Shown here piece after piece: positions 19,554 through 28,393 of a stretch of 35,856 nt of DNA (position 1 is its first letter; each line of letters opens with the position of its first letter). The position numbers and the translations under genes are program-made. The stretch is from a virus, in the IMG/VR virus record IMGVR_UViG_3300044994_000146, positions 1 to 35,856 of that record. One strand, written 5' to 3'. The notes under the pieces were generated by a model. That model made no database searches and was not told where the DNA came from. It saw only the letters and a program-made list of their open reading frames with translations.

Positions 19554-21572
19554 TCATCTCGACTGGGACACCGCTGCGTAGACGGTGATCTGCTGATGAC
19601 CGACCGTGTTCAGGTCGAGCGTCGCGACCGTGCGCGGGTCGAACACCTCATCGACAGTCTCGTCGATGTCCAGCAACTGGAAGCCCGCCGCCGTCGTGCC
19701 CGTCAAGTTCACCGTCGTCGTTCCGATCGTCACATCCACATTCGACGTGCCGCCGGTCCCGTCGTTCACCCTCGCCAACACTTTGTGCACCAGCCCCTTG
19801 CCGGGCATCGTTCTCGACACCGACGCACCGGCGGACTGCCCGATCGCGTCGAACAACACGATCTCGGTCTGGTTCAACGGCGGAGACGCCGTCGGCTCGG
19901 CACGATTGATGCCCTGTGCGACCTGCGACTGGCCCGACAGACCACCCCTAGTCGACCTGGCGATCCACCGCTGCACCCTTGTTCCGGCATCCTCGACGTA
20001 CGACCCGCACTCCACGATCACGTCGTCCAACATGCCCTCGGCGTCCATGCGGCAGGTGATCGCCTTGACCGGCGTCAACGTCGTCGCGTTCAGGTTCGAC
20101 GCCTGCGGAACCGCCAGCGAGGACCACTTGTTGTAGCCGACGTAGGGAACGTCGGCATTGGGCATGTCGCGCAGCTGCTTGAACGTCGCCACATCCACAT
20201 CGACACCCACACTGGACAGGAGCGCGTCAGCGAACTCGATCGCTATCGCACCAGATGTGATGTGTGGAACACCGAGCACTTCCCAGCGAGGTTCGGCGGG
20301 CAGCACCGCCGGCCGTTCGAACCAGCCGGCGTCGTACCGCACCAGCAGCGCATTGAACGGAGCCCTCCGCTTCTCCCATTCGAGCTCGGAGATGTTCACG
20401 ATCGACGGGTTGGCGATCCCGGCGGTTGACTGGCCGGCAGTGAGCGTCACCGTCGGTGTCGTCGTGTGAGTGCCTTTCTCCCACACCTTCAACGTCTTGG
20501 TGGACGCAGAGCAGTCAAAGTCGATGTAGACGTCCGACAGTGCTTTGAGGATGTCCCACACGCTGTCGTCGCCGATGCGTGCCGTGACCGCCGAAGTGCC
20601 GGACACGTCGTTGGAGTCGGTGTCCGCGGTGGCAGTGAAGTCGAACGTCCAGTCGTTGAGACTGGGGTGGTCGGCCTTCAACTTCAGCAGGATCTCCGTC
20701 GCTGTCATGTAGTCGCCGGACGGTGGCCGGACACGCATCGCCGTGGACGACGCAGCAACCAGTGGGCCTTCTGGGCCAGCGGTGATCTGCCAGATCAGCC
20801 CGGCGTCAGCGGCGCCGCGCTTCTCCGCCTCGAAGCACAACAGGATGTAGCCGGCGTTCACGACAGTGAACTCGACCCGCTGCTTCTCGCCGTAGCTCGC
20901 GTTCGAGCCCATGCGCTTGCCGTTGATGTAGGCGGCGGCGTCATACGCGGCGAAGTCGAGGACGTAGCCGCCTGCCGACAAGTTGACCCACTGGTAGAAG
21001 AACCGGAACTCGTTGTTCGGACCTGGGGATGCCGACCAGATCCAATCGGCGCCAAGGTTGCGCATCCCGCCCGGCAGACCGGGCCACACCGACGACGTCT
21101 CACCGTGGTCAGCGAGCTTCGTCGCCAGCGACCATCCGGTCGACCGGTCGTAGTCAAGGCCGTACCAGTCCATCGGTCGTTCGTCGATCGCCGGGGCGAT
21201 GTCCGCGATCGCGCCCGGCGCATCCGACGACGCCGGCTTCGCACGCACCTTCGCTTCGGCCAGCTCGACGAGCATCCCGCGGCCGGACACCGTCACCGAC
21301 TCGGCCCCCTCGTCGCTCTCCGACACAGGCGTGCGCCGTACCCGGTCGATCACACCAGCGAACCTGGCAGCGCCACCCAGCCCGAACCTGACGATCCGAC
21401 CGAACGTGCACGCCGACACCGCCGGATCGGACAGCGGCAACTTGAACGACCACGTCCCCATCTCGTTCTGGGCGTCCTGCCACGTCGCATCGAACGCGTT
21501 GGCGAGCGTGTCGAGCGCCGCACCCGTGTTGCTCGACGCGTAGAGCGCGAGGTCGACAGGCTGAGCCGGCAT
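19554..21572 (-). CDS. Large minor tail protein with binding module
   Basis: 672 residues from ATG 21572 (TAATG overlap). The N-terminal ~110 residues (MGTWSFKLPLSDPAV, RIVRFGLGGAARFAGVIDRV) resemble the tail-tip hub family related to Gp37 of phage ReqiPepy6. An inserted beta-sandwich (about 170-280: GADWIWSASPGPNNEFRFFY, GYVLDFAAYDAAAYINGKRM) looks like a PA14/galactose-binding carbohydrate module. The C-terminal part is again beta-rich and ends QQITVYAAVSQSR. It probably forms the tail tip that contacts the cell surface. Confidence 0.7.
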   Translation of the reverse strand: MPAQPVDLALYASSNTGAALDTLANAFDATWQDAQNEMGTWSFKLPLSDPAVSACTFGRIVRFGLGGAARFAGVIDRVRRTPVSESDEGAESVTVSGRGMLVELAEAKVRAKPASSDAPGAIADIAPAIDERPMDWYGLDYDRSTGWSLATKLADHGETSSVWPGLPGGMRNLGADWIWSASPGPNNEFRFFYQWVNLSAGGYVLDFAAYDAAAYINGKRMGSNASYGEKQRVEFTVVNAGYILLCFEAEKRGAADAGLIWQITAGPEGPLVAASSTAMRVRPPSGDYMTATEILLKLKADHPSLNDWTFDFTATADTDSNDVSGTSAVTARIGDDSVWDILKALSDVYIDFDCSASTKTLKVWEKGTHTTTPTVTLTAGQSTAGIANPSIVNISELEWEKRRAPFNALLVRYDAGWFERPAVLPAEPRWEVLGVPHITSGAIAIEFADALLSSVGVDVDVATFKQLRDMPNADVPYVGYNKWSSLAVPQASNLNATTLTPVKAITCRMDAEGMLDDVIVECGSYVEDAGTRVQRWIARSTRGGLSGQSQVAQGINRAEPTASPPLNQTEIVLFDAIGQSAGASVSRTMPGKGLVHKVLARVNDGTGGTSNVDVTIGTTTVNLTGTTAAGFQLLDIDETVDEVFDPRTVATLDLNTVGHQQITVYAAVSQSR

Positions 21573-22042
21573 TACTGGAACCGTCCGCTCGGAATGCTGA
21601 TCTCCAGCACTGCCCGCACCCACGCACCGTTCTCGCGCAGATCTGACACCTGCAGGCCGGTGACATGGATCGGTTCAGTCAACGTGCCCCCGCCGGGCAC
21701 GGTCAGCACCGCCGAACGGGTGCCGTCTGTCGCCCCGGTCGGAGCCACAACGTTGTCCCGCAGGTAGGCGATGTTGGTGTAGATGCCCTCGAGCAACGAC
21801 GGCGACGCCGCTCCGGTGCGGTCGACGTCACCGACGATGATCATCCGCAACGACTTGCGGGTCGCGGTCGCGTACCGACGCACCGGCAGTGTGCCGGTCG
21901 CACCGGGCCGCACCCGGTCCTGGCCACGCTGATCAGCGGGCAGCCACAGCTCGTAGAGGTTCTGCACCTTCCACGCCGGACACATCATCGCGACAGCGCC
22001 GATGGTGAGGTTGCCGGCGGCGGTGTTGTAGGTGACCGGCAT
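21572..22042 (-). CDS. Distal tail / minor tail protein
   Basis: 156 residues from ATG 22042, overlapping the tape-measure stop (TGATG); GTG 22045 is an alternative. It starts MPVTYNTAAGNLTIGAVAMM and contains RKSLRMIIVGDVDRTGAASP, and it ends AVLEISIPSGRFQ. The position directly after the tape measure and the beta-rich composition fit a distal tail protein that joins tube and tip. Smaller than many Dit proteins. Confidence 0.65.
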   Translation of the reverse strand: MPVTYNTAAGNLTIGAVAMMCPAWKVQNLYELWLPADQRGQDRVRPGATGTLPVRRYATATRKSLRMIIVGDVDRTGAASPSLLEGIYTNIAYLRDNVVAPTGATDGTRSAVLTVPGGGTLTEPIHVTGLQVSDLRENGAWVRAVLEISIPSGRFQ

Positions 22043-24825
22043 CACGCACCTACCAGGTACGACGCGTCGCGCAGCTTGCGCGCCGACTCGGACGCCGCCG
22101 TCAACGGGTCGGGTGCGATGATGTTCTGTTGCACGGTCAACGCGTTGCCGCCGCCGGAAAGCAGTCGCTCGAGCCCACTGATGAGCCGATCGGTGTCGGC
22201 GGCGCTCATCACGAACCCGTCGGTACTGGGCCGGAACAGCTCGCCGCCCAACGCTGGCTCGTTCACCCAGTACGGCATCCCGGCGTCCACTGGGCCACCG
22301 ACCGCACGGTTCGGGCGCCTGATCGGTTGACCCGTGTACGGGTTGTAGCCGTTGCCGCCGGGGCCAGCTGCGCCGAATGCAGCCGTGCCACCCACGGACT
22401 GCAGCAAGCGTCGACCCTCGTCGGACAGCCGCAGGTCGATGGTGACTCTCGGGTTGAGTTTGCCGATGTCTTGGTACAGCCGCCCCACATCGATGCGGGC
22501 AGGGTCCGTATTGGCGCCGACGGGGATTCGGGCCGGCGGCTTGGACTCCTCATCGTTCTTCCACTTGTCGACCTCGTCCGACGCAGGCTGGGTGTCACCG
22601 AGCCCCATCGCGATCAGCAGCGGGTCCTCGATCGACCCGTCCTCCTGGTCCTTCACCCACAACTCGATCAGGTTCGCCGCATCAACGAAGCGGCCTTCGG
22701 CGATTGCCACACCGACCTGGGTGTTGATCTCGTCAGGGATGCCCGAGGTGCCGTCGGCATTCGTGTAGAAGTCGCGCAGCAACGTCAACTTGGCGATCGC
22801 CTCGTCGGTGCCCGAGACGACAATTGCTGTTTCCACCTGCTCTGGTGTCAGCCCGATCGACTCCAGCAAGTACTGGACCTGGTCGTCCGCAACACCGGCA
22901 GCCTCGAGCACGTCGACAAGTCCGGCACGGATCTGGTCAGCCTTGGCGACCGCCGCCTCGGCCCCCTGGAACTGCAACGCCGCAGCGATCGCCGCCTGTG
23001 CATCCTCACCCACGGCGAGCACGTCACGCAGCGCCTCTACGGCCTCGTCGGAGATGTAGCCGAACCCCGACGCCACTTCTTCGAAGTTCACCTGAGTGAG
23101 CGCACCCATGCCGTCGATCAGCGCCTCGGTCGAGTCACTCAGGTCGAGCGTCGCGCCGAGCAGGTCGTCGATCGCCGACGAGTTCTCGATCGCACCGAGG
23201 AAGCTCTTGGCCCGGTCGGCGGACAGCTTGAACATGTCACCCGACAGCTTGATCAGCTTGTTGGCGCTGTCCAGCGACTCGCTGAAATCGGCGGTGCTGT
23301 CGGCTGCCTCGTCGATGCCGTTGCGGTAGCGGTCGATGCCGCCGGTGAACCCGGACAGTGACCTGTCAGCCCCCTGCGCGGCGGCACCTGCGTCGTCCAG
23401 CCGGCTGCCGTACACCTCAAGGATGTTGTTGAGGTCAGGCAGAACGTCGGCGTTCTCCGGTAGCAGCTTCACCGCCCCCAGCGTTTCAAGCGCGGCGCGC
23501 GCCTCTTGGATGTTGCCGCCCTCGATCAGCTGCGCGATGGCCCGTTCGACGTTCGCGATCGACGCGCCGTAGCCGTCCAACCCGACAACGACGTTGTCCG
23601 ACAACGGCTGGAACAACACGTCGCCGAGCGACTTGTACGACTCACCAAGTGCGTTCAGGCGGCTGAGCGTCAGCTCGACGTTGCCCTGCGGAATGTCCAG
23701 CCTGAGCCGGTTCAGCGCCGCCTCACTGGCGCCAGCGTCACGAGTCAACCGGAACAACGCATCAGCCAGCAGGTACACGCCGCCGACCGCCACTGCACCG
23801 CCGACCACCTTGCCCATCGCCGACGCAGCCCGACCGGTGCGCGTCATGTTGCCTTGAGCGTCCTGCATCCGTGAGCCGAGATCTCGGAACGTGTCCACGG
23901 CCCGCAACGCACCGCCGACCAGAACCGACAATCCACCGACGGCAGTCGCGCCGACAGCGCCGATAGCACCAACGCGCCCGATGAAGTTCTGCGTCTCGGG
24001 CGACAGGTTCTGGAACGCTCCGAGCACATCGTTGGCCGCGCCGACCAGCTCGGAGAAGACGGGCACAGCGCCCTCACCGAGCCCGATCTTTAGGTTTTCG
24101 ATCTGAGCGGCAAACGAGCGGGTCTGGTTCGACAGCGAGTCCTGTGTCCTGCCGAAGTCGCCTTGCGCGTCGGTCGTCTGCTCGAAGATCTCAGCCTGCG
24201 CCGCCAGCACCTTCGCCTGCTGGTCGAGCGCCCCGACACCGTCGTAGATGCCGAGCTCCATCGCTTTCGCCTTCAGCGTCGCATCGTCGAGCAGCACGCC
24301 GTACTTGCGGATCGGCTCGGACTCGCCTCGCAGCGCTGCACCGATCGCCGTGATCGCTTCCTCGGTCGACGTGTTCTTGAACGATGCCAGGTCGCCGGCG
24401 AGCTGTGTCAGGTCGGTCGAGAACTTTGCGAGGTCGTCGCCGGCAAGCCCGGCAGCCTTGCCGAACGTGCCGAACGTGTTCGCAGCCTCCACCGCCGCAC
24501 GCCGCGACAGGCCCGCCGAGTCCAGCGCCGACTTACCGAAATCCTCGACCGCCTCAGCCGAGTCACCGAAGATAACGCCCGCAGCCGACGCCGCTTCCTC
24601 GTAGTCTCCCGCCGCCTGCGCCAACGCGAAAACGCCGGCGGTAGCAATACCGCCGGCGAGTGCAATCTGAGTACCACCAGAAACCAGCCCGGCGGACAGC
24701 TTCTTCACGCGATCATCGGTTCGACCGAGCTCGCGCTCAGCGGTCGCGCCGATGCGGGAGAACTCATTGACAGCACCCTTGCCGTCAGCCGTGACCAGGA
24801 TCTGCAGCCGTTCGGTCAGTGCCAC
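22042..24825 (-). CDS. Tape measure protein
   Basis: About 927 residues from GTG 24825, chosen because GAAGGG lies about 8 bases upstream and the frameshifted chaperone reading frame ends at 24830; ATG 24846 is the alternative. The N-terminus (ERLQILVTADGKGAVNEFSR) and long helical region are typical. A hydrophobic stretch (ALAGGIATAGVFALAQAAG, GAIGAVGATAVGGLSVLVGG) suits the membrane-active part of tape measures. The C-terminal third is Ala/Asp/Glu-rich coiled coil. It sets tail length and is ejected with DNA; by the usual 1.5 angstroms per residue this predicts a tail near 140 nm. Confidence 0.9.
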   Translation of the reverse strand: MALTERLQILVTADGKGAVNEFSRIGATAERELGRTDDRVKKLSAGLVSGGTQIALAGGIATAGVFALAQAAGDYEEAASAAGVIFGDSAEAVEDFGKSALDSAGLSRRAAVEAANTFGTFGKAAGLAGDDLAKFSTDLTQLAGDLASFKNTSTEEAITAIGAALRGESEPIRKYGVLLDDATLKAKAMELGIYDGVGALDQQAKVLAAQAEIFEQTTDAQGDFGRTQDSLSNQTRSFAAQIENLKIGLGEGAVPVFSELVGAANDVLGAFQNLSPETQNFIGRVGAIGAVGATAVGGLSVLVGGALRAVDTFRDLGSRMQDAQGNMTRTGRAASAMGKVVGGAVAVGGVYLLADALFRLTRDAGASEAALNRLRLDIPQGNVELTLSRLNALGESYKSLGDVLFQPLSDNVVVGLDGYGASIANVERAIAQLIEGGNIQEARAALETLGAVKLLPENADVLPDLNNILEVYGSRLDDAGAAAQGADRSLSGFTGGIDRYRNGIDEAADSTADFSESLDSANKLIKLSGDMFKLSADRAKSFLGAIENSSAIDDLLGATLDLSDSTEALIDGMGALTQVNFEEVASGFGYISDEAVEALRDVLAVGEDAQAAIAAALQFQGAEAAVAKADQIRAGLVDVLEAAGVADDQVQYLLESIGLTPEQVETAIVVSGTDEAIAKLTLLRDFYTNADGTSGIPDEINTQVGVAIAEGRFVDAANLIELWVKDQEDGSIEDPLLIAMGLGDTQPASDEVDKWKNDEESKPPARIPVGANTDPARIDVGRLYQDIGKLNPRVTIDLRLSDEGRRLLQSVGGTAAFGAAGPGGNGYNPYTGQPIRRPNRAVGGPVDAGMPYWVNEPALGGELFRPSTDGFVMSAADTDRLISGLERLLSGGGNALTVQQNIIAPDPLTAASESARKLRDASYLVGA

Positions 24826-24829
24826 GAGG

Positions 24830-25239
24830 TCACCCTTCGGAATCATTCAGCAGTCGGAGGTCGCGTGGTGACTGGCGCCTGGTCTGGTCAGGCGTCCAGC
24901 CGAATCGGCGGGCGCAGTAGATCACCCAGGCGTCCCCGTCTCGCCCCCCGCTTTTGGGTCGGGCATTCCGTCGGTGTACGACGTCGGCAGGTCGTCAGGG
25001 ACTTCCACGATCACTCCGTCGTCACCAATCAGGTCGCGAGGCGTCAACGGTGCAGGGTCGCAGCCTTTCTGAGCGCAGCAGGCGGCGTAGATCATGCGGA
25101 TCGACTTGGCGTCCCACGCCGGCAGCGTGATGAGTTGGGACCAGCGCCGACCGGTGTCGGCCTCGAGCTGCTCCAGAACCTCGAGGGGCAGGTCCATGAG
25201 CTGGACCTGCCCCCCCGGTGTGTTGACGGCAAACGGCAT
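24830..25239 (-). CDS. Tail assembly chaperone, -1 frameshift fusion (G-T)
   Basis: A -1 slip at 24958-24952 (C CCA AAA) moves ribosomes from the 105-residue frame into one reading GDAWVIYCARRFGWTPDQTR and ending at TGA 24832-24830, giving a fusion of about 136 residues. The CARRFGWTP motif is typical of the downstream T portion in siphophage chaperone pairs. The fusion and the short form bind the tape measure during tail assembly. Frameshifting is conserved in this gene position across siphophages; efficiency here is unknown. Confidence 0.75.
24922..25239 (-). CDS. Tail assembly chaperone, short form (G)
   Basis: 105 residues from ATG 25239, overlapping the major tail stop (TGATG). MPFAVNTPGGQVQLMDLPLE, a helical core and GVIVEVPDDLPTSYTD. 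Between the major tail protein and the tape measure this is the expected first tail chaperone. Its last 10 residues lie past the slip site, so the normal stop at 24922 is bypassed in a fraction of translation events. Confidence 0.82.
   Translation of the reverse strand: MPFAVNTPGGQVQLMDLPLEVLEQLEADTGRRWSQLITLPAWDAKSIRMIYAACCAQKGCDPAPLTPRDLIGDDGVIVEVPDDLPTSYTDGMPDPKAGGETGTPG
24943..24958 (-). other. Programmed -1 ribosomal frameshift site
   Basis: Minus strand reads CCCAAAA at 24958-24952 in the phase C CCA AAA, a canonical X XXY YYZ heptamer. After two bases comes GGGGGGC (24949-24943), a second heptamer in the same phase. Both allow a -1 shift into the T frame. Confidence 0.75.
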
Positions 25240-25658
25240 CAGGAGATCCCGACACCGATGATGTTCGAGGACGCCGCCCAGTTGCCGGACAGCTCGATGG
25301 CACCGTCGACCGCAGCCGAGTAGCTAGCGTCGAACAGGCCCCTACCGAACCAGTACTTCGACGTGTCGTTCGTGTCGGGGTACAGGTAGAACTTACGGGC
25401 GTTGTTCACGCCGTTGTCGATCGCCGCTGCGTACGCCGACGCTGTGGCGTCGTCGTACAGGCCGGCGAACGACCCGGAGCTGTCGGGGAGTCCCGCGAGG
25501 TACTGCTTGTTCGTGTCACCGAAGCAGGTGGCGTCGACCTTGTCGGTGGTGAAGTCGATCGACCACTGGCGCAGCGACGCGATCGGAACGGCAGCGGCGT
25601 TGCCGTTGGTGCTGAAGTCGGCGTAGAGCCGACCGGTGCGGCCGTGCTTACGGGCCAT
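25239..25658 (-). CDS. Major tail protein
   Basis: 139 residues from ATG 25658 with GGAGG upstream. MARKHGRTGRLYADFSTNGN, RQWSIDFTTDKVDATCFGDT, SFAGLYDDATASAYAAAID and RKFYLYPDTNDTSKYWFGRG: a compact tail-tube fold. Directly upstream of the chaperone pair, where the tube subunit is always found in siphophages. At 139 residues it is a small member of the class and lacks an added Ig-like C-terminal domain. Confidence 0.85.
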   Translation of the reverse strand: MARKHGRTGRLYADFSTNGNAAAVPIASLRQWSIDFTTDKVDATCFGDTNKQYLAGLPDSSGSFAGLYDDATASAYAAAIDNGVNNARKFYLYPDTNDTSKYWFGRGLFDASYSAAVDGAIELSGNWAASSNIIGVGIS

Positions 25659-25695
25659 GATTGAACCTCCGGGTTCGTAGGGGTGTTGCTTTCAA

Positions 25696-25710
25696 CCGGC
25701 CCGCGGCCGG
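25696..25710 (-). other. GC-rich hairpin upstream of major tail gene
   Basis: CCGGCC and GGCCGG pair perfectly across CGC. It lies in the 80-base gap between the 25739 glycosyltransferase stop and the major tail start. Possibly a transcription attenuator or mRNA-stabilising stem for the highly expressed tube gene; no T-run follows. Confidence 0.4.
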
Positions 25711-25738
25711 AGAACAGCGAGGTGACGGCCCCTCGAAG

Positions 25739-26755
25739 TCAGATCAGGGCGAGCAGCTGCTCCGCCCGATTCGCGAACGTCCAGTCCGCCACCGCGAGGC
25801 GCGCAGCCCGTGCTGCTTCGTCGCGCTCCTGGTCGTGTTCGACCCACCACCGCAACTTTTCGCCGAGCTCGTGCGGCGTCGAGAACGACGGCAACATGGG
25901 GAACGTCTCGTCGGACTCGGGGCGCGGGTCGCGCAACCAGAAGCAGCCGATGGCGGACAGCTCGACCTCGCGTGGCCCCATGCTCCAGCCCTCTGCGAGC
26001 GACGGCATGTTCGCTTCGCGACGGTAGAGGTTGAAGCTGCACTTCGTGGATCGATACAGGTCGGCGGTGCGGTCGTTCGGCCAGCACTCGTCCAGTTCGT
26101 GAATCACGAACGGGCGCAGCGGCGAGCTGTCGTCGAGCGCCTGCCAGTTGCCGGCGAGGATCACGTCGAGCCCCGACCAGTCGACTTTCTCCAGGAACTC
26201 GATGCGGGACGGATAGCCGGTGCCGACGAAGCACACGTCGGATCGCAGGTCGTCGATTGCTGGAGCGACATGGTGGACCGCCGGGTCGTAGGAGTGCGGC
26301 AGGTACACCGAGTTGGGTTGCACCATCTTGAACGTGTCGAGGTTCGTCGGGTCGTTGACCACGTTCAGATCAGCATGTGGTGCCAACTGCAGCTGTCGGT
26401 CGTCCTCGTACGGCGACTCGGTGTGCAGCACGACGACCTTCATGCCCCGCGACCTGAACAGGTCCATCGTCGCCGGTGGCATGTAGAACCCTGACGTGAC
26501 GAACACGACGTCGGGCCAGAACCTCATCGCGGCAGCCTCGACGGCCTGCATGGACAGGTGCTTCACGGTGTCGTTGTCGAACGCCCGCACGTACCCGTCG
26601 TCGGTCTTGATCTCGGCGGTCGAGTAGAAAGTGAGCCGGTCGCCCAGGTTGTAGTTGATGATCTGGTGGCCGGCGTCGGCGAACGCGCGGCGCCAGCCTG
26701 CGTGAACATCGGCCACCGAGAATGCTGGGCCGGGTTCGACCATCAGGATTCTCAC
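25739..26755 (-). CDS. CgeB-like GT-B glycosyltransferase
   Basis: 338 residues from GTG 26755 (GTGA overlap with the gp10-like gene). An N-terminal Rossmann-like start (VRILMVEPGPAFSVADVHAG), PDVVFVTSGFY, and VVVLHTESPYEDDRQ. In the C-terminal half, CFVGTGYPSRIEFLEKV, ECWPNDRTADLYRSTKCSFN and EGWSMGPREVELSAIGCFWL match the pattern of CgeB/GT1-type sugar transferases. The likely target is a virion protein or host glycan. It is inserted between head-tail genes, a position typical of cargo that decorates virions. Confidence 0.8.
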   Translation of the reverse strand: MRILMVEPGPAFSVADVHAGWRRAFADAGHQIINYNLGDRLTFYSTAEIKTDDGYVRAFDNDTVKHLSMQAVEAAAMRFWPDVVFVTSGFYMPPATMDLFRSRGMKVVVLHTESPYEDDRQLQLAPHADLNVVNDPTNLDTFKMVQPNSVYLPHSYDPAVHHVAPAIDDLRSDVCFVGTGYPSRIEFLEKVDWSGLDVILAGNWQALDDSSPLRPFVIHELDECWPNDRTADLYRSTKCSFNLYRREANMPSLAEGWSMGPREVELSAIGCFWLRDPRPESDETFPMLPSFSTPHELGEKLRWWVEHDQERDEAARAARLAVADWTFANRAEQLLALI

Positions 26756-27375
26756 CTGAACACCTCGCCCAGCGCCCGGAACTGCGCTGCTTGGTATGCC
26801 GATGACGCCCGCCCGGTGCCGTTGCGGAACCCTTCGGTGAAGGTGCCTTTGCCCTTGGTGCCGGGATGGCGGGCGTAGGTGCGCAGGTTCGACCCGATGG
26901 TCAACGCCTGCTTCTTGCCTCCCCTGCGGCGTGAGCTGCTGCGGTTGTTGCGGTTGCCTCTGGCGATCGACGCCAAGGCGCCGGGGTCGTAGCCCGACAG
27001 GTCGCCACCTTGCCCTGCCATCACCGAGAACAAGGTGAGCATCTGGCCTTGCCTGCGGGTGAGACCAGCAGCGATGACGTGCGGCCGTGCACCGTCCTCC
27101 AACACTCGCCACACACCCTTCGGTCGTGGTTCGACCTTGGCGGTGACGACCGGGCCACTACCCTGCACGTCGTAGCCGGCGTTCAACTTGACACCGTTGC
27201 GTCCCCAACGTGACAGGCGCAGGTCGCCGCCAGAATCGCGGCGAGCCACCTCGAGCAGCGCCACCTTGTATGCCATTGCAGCGGCTTGCACGCCACCACG
27301 ATTCTCACCTGCGATCGCAGCACCAGCCCGCTGCAGCTTCACTGCCAGTTCAGCTGGCGACTTCGACACACCCAT
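26752..27375 (-). CDS. HK97 gp10-like head-tail/neck protein
   Basis: 207 residues from ATG 27375, overlapping the upstream stop (TGATG). MGVSKSPAELAVKLQRAGAA, GPVVTAKVEPRPKGVWRVLE, then a strongly basic Arg/Lys-rich section (NRNNRSSSRRRGGKKQ) and ATYARHP-like GSNLRTYARHPGTKGKGTF with FRALGEVFR at the end. The GxGxF...F pattern near the end fits the gp10 family of tail-completion proteins. Order in the cluster agrees. Confidence 0.7.
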   Translation of the reverse strand: MGVSKSPAELAVKLQRAGAAIAGENRGGVQAAAMAYKVALLEVARRDSGGDLRLSRWGRNGVKLNAGYDVQGSGPVVTAKVEPRPKGVWRVLEDGARPHVIAAGLTRRQGQMLTLFSVMAGQGGDLSGYDPGALASIARGNRNNRSSSRRRGGKKQALTIGSNLRTYARHPGTKGKGTFTEGFRNGTGRASSAYQAAQFRALGEVFR

Positions 27376-27755
27376 CAGTCGACGACCTCGACGGTCACCG
27401 GTGCCCCGTAGTAGATGGTGCCGGCGTACTCGTACAGGCCGAGACTGCCGATCGTCGGCACACACAGCGCCAGGTCGTCATCATCCTCGATCACCGATGG
27501 CACCGATGCCGTCACGTTTGGGTCGACCAGATCATCCACCTTCGCCATCTGGTCGATGTGGTTGTGTGATGCGAGTACATGCACGATCACGCCGACCTGC
27601 CAGCCGCCGTCGTTCGTGATGCGCTGCCGTTCGATGTTCGCCACTACGGCGCACGGCGTGACGATGTTGTCGACCGGATACTCGAACACGTTGAGCTGCG
27701 GCAGTTCGCGCAGCTTGTCGGCCAGCGACGCGCGAATCTGGGCGTTCGTCGTCAT
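27375..27755 (-). CDS. Tail terminator-like protein
   Basis: 126 residues from ATG 27755 (ATGA overlap). MTTNAQIRASLADKLRELPQ, NIVTPCAVVANIERQRIT, GGWQVGVIVHVLASHNHIDQ and PVTVEVVD. A small alpha/beta protein with the general layout of tail terminator/neck subunits. It follows the connector and gp10-like genes. Function by synteny. Confidence 0.65.
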   Translation of the reverse strand: MTTNAQIRASLADKLRELPQLNVFEYPVDNIVTPCAVVANIERQRITNDGGWQVGVIVHVLASHNHIDQMAKVDDLVDPNVTASVPSVIEDDDDLALCVPTIGSLGLYEYAGTIYYGAPVTVEVVD

Positions 27756-28393
27756 CCGATGCCCACATGGTCGGGATGGACGTAGGGACGCAGCAGCCGC
27801 TTCGCTGCCGACGGCATGTCACGCGGCGCGTACATGACACCTGTCAGTTCGTTGCCAGCGACACCGAACGGCGCATCCTTCAGCTTGGCAAGCTCGGCCA
27901 CGATGATGCGGGTGGCCTGCGTGACCTCGGCGGGAACCGACGGCCAGCCCCACACGCCGGACACCTCGATGAGCCCGGTGCGTCCTGACGGGACATGCAT
28001 CTCGAAGTCGAAGCCGTTCAACAGCCGAATCTCGGTGAACGGCTCGGCCTGTGGTGCACGAGCGGTAGCACCCACCGGAGCGAGCTGGTAGTTGCTTGCC
28101 GACCAGGTGGTTTCGTAGGTGCCGTCGCCGTTGTCGTCGGACTTCAACGTGACCAACGTGGTCAGGTCGTTGTAGGTGCCGAGCCGCAGGAGACTCGGCG
28201 AGGTGGCGTCGAAGTAGCGGGCCACCGGCGCACCCTGGGTGCCGGCACGGTAGAAGTGACGACCGCAGAACCTGTCGACCGCTCGGGACGCCGCGGTGAC
28301 AACGTCATCGATGATCCCGGCCGAGTCGGCGAACTGTGCGCCGATGTAGTCCTGCGCCTCCTGCAATGACAGGTAGCCGTTCGTGATCGTCAC
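27752..28393 (-). CDS. Head-tail connector (gp6-like adaptor)
   Basis: 213 residues from GTG 28393 with AGGAGG 4-5 bases upstream and a GTGA overlap with the glycosyltransferase. It begins VTITNGYLSLQEAQDYIGAQ and VVTAASRAVDRFCGRHF, a helical start typical of gp6/gp15-like adaptors, and ends with a hydrophobic helix ATRIIVAELAKLKDAPFG. It would form the ring below the portal. Confidence 0.72.
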   Translation of the reverse strand: MTITNGYLSLQEAQDYIGAQFADSAGIIDDVVTAASRAVDRFCGRHFYRAGTQGAPVARYFDATSPSLLRLGTYNDLTTLVTLKSDDNGDGTYETTWSASNYQLAPVGATARAPQAEPFTEIRLLNGFDFEMHVPSGRTGLIEVSGVWGWPSVPAEVTQATRIIVAELAKLKDAPFGVAGNELTGVMYAPRDMPSAAKRLLRPYVHPDHVGIG

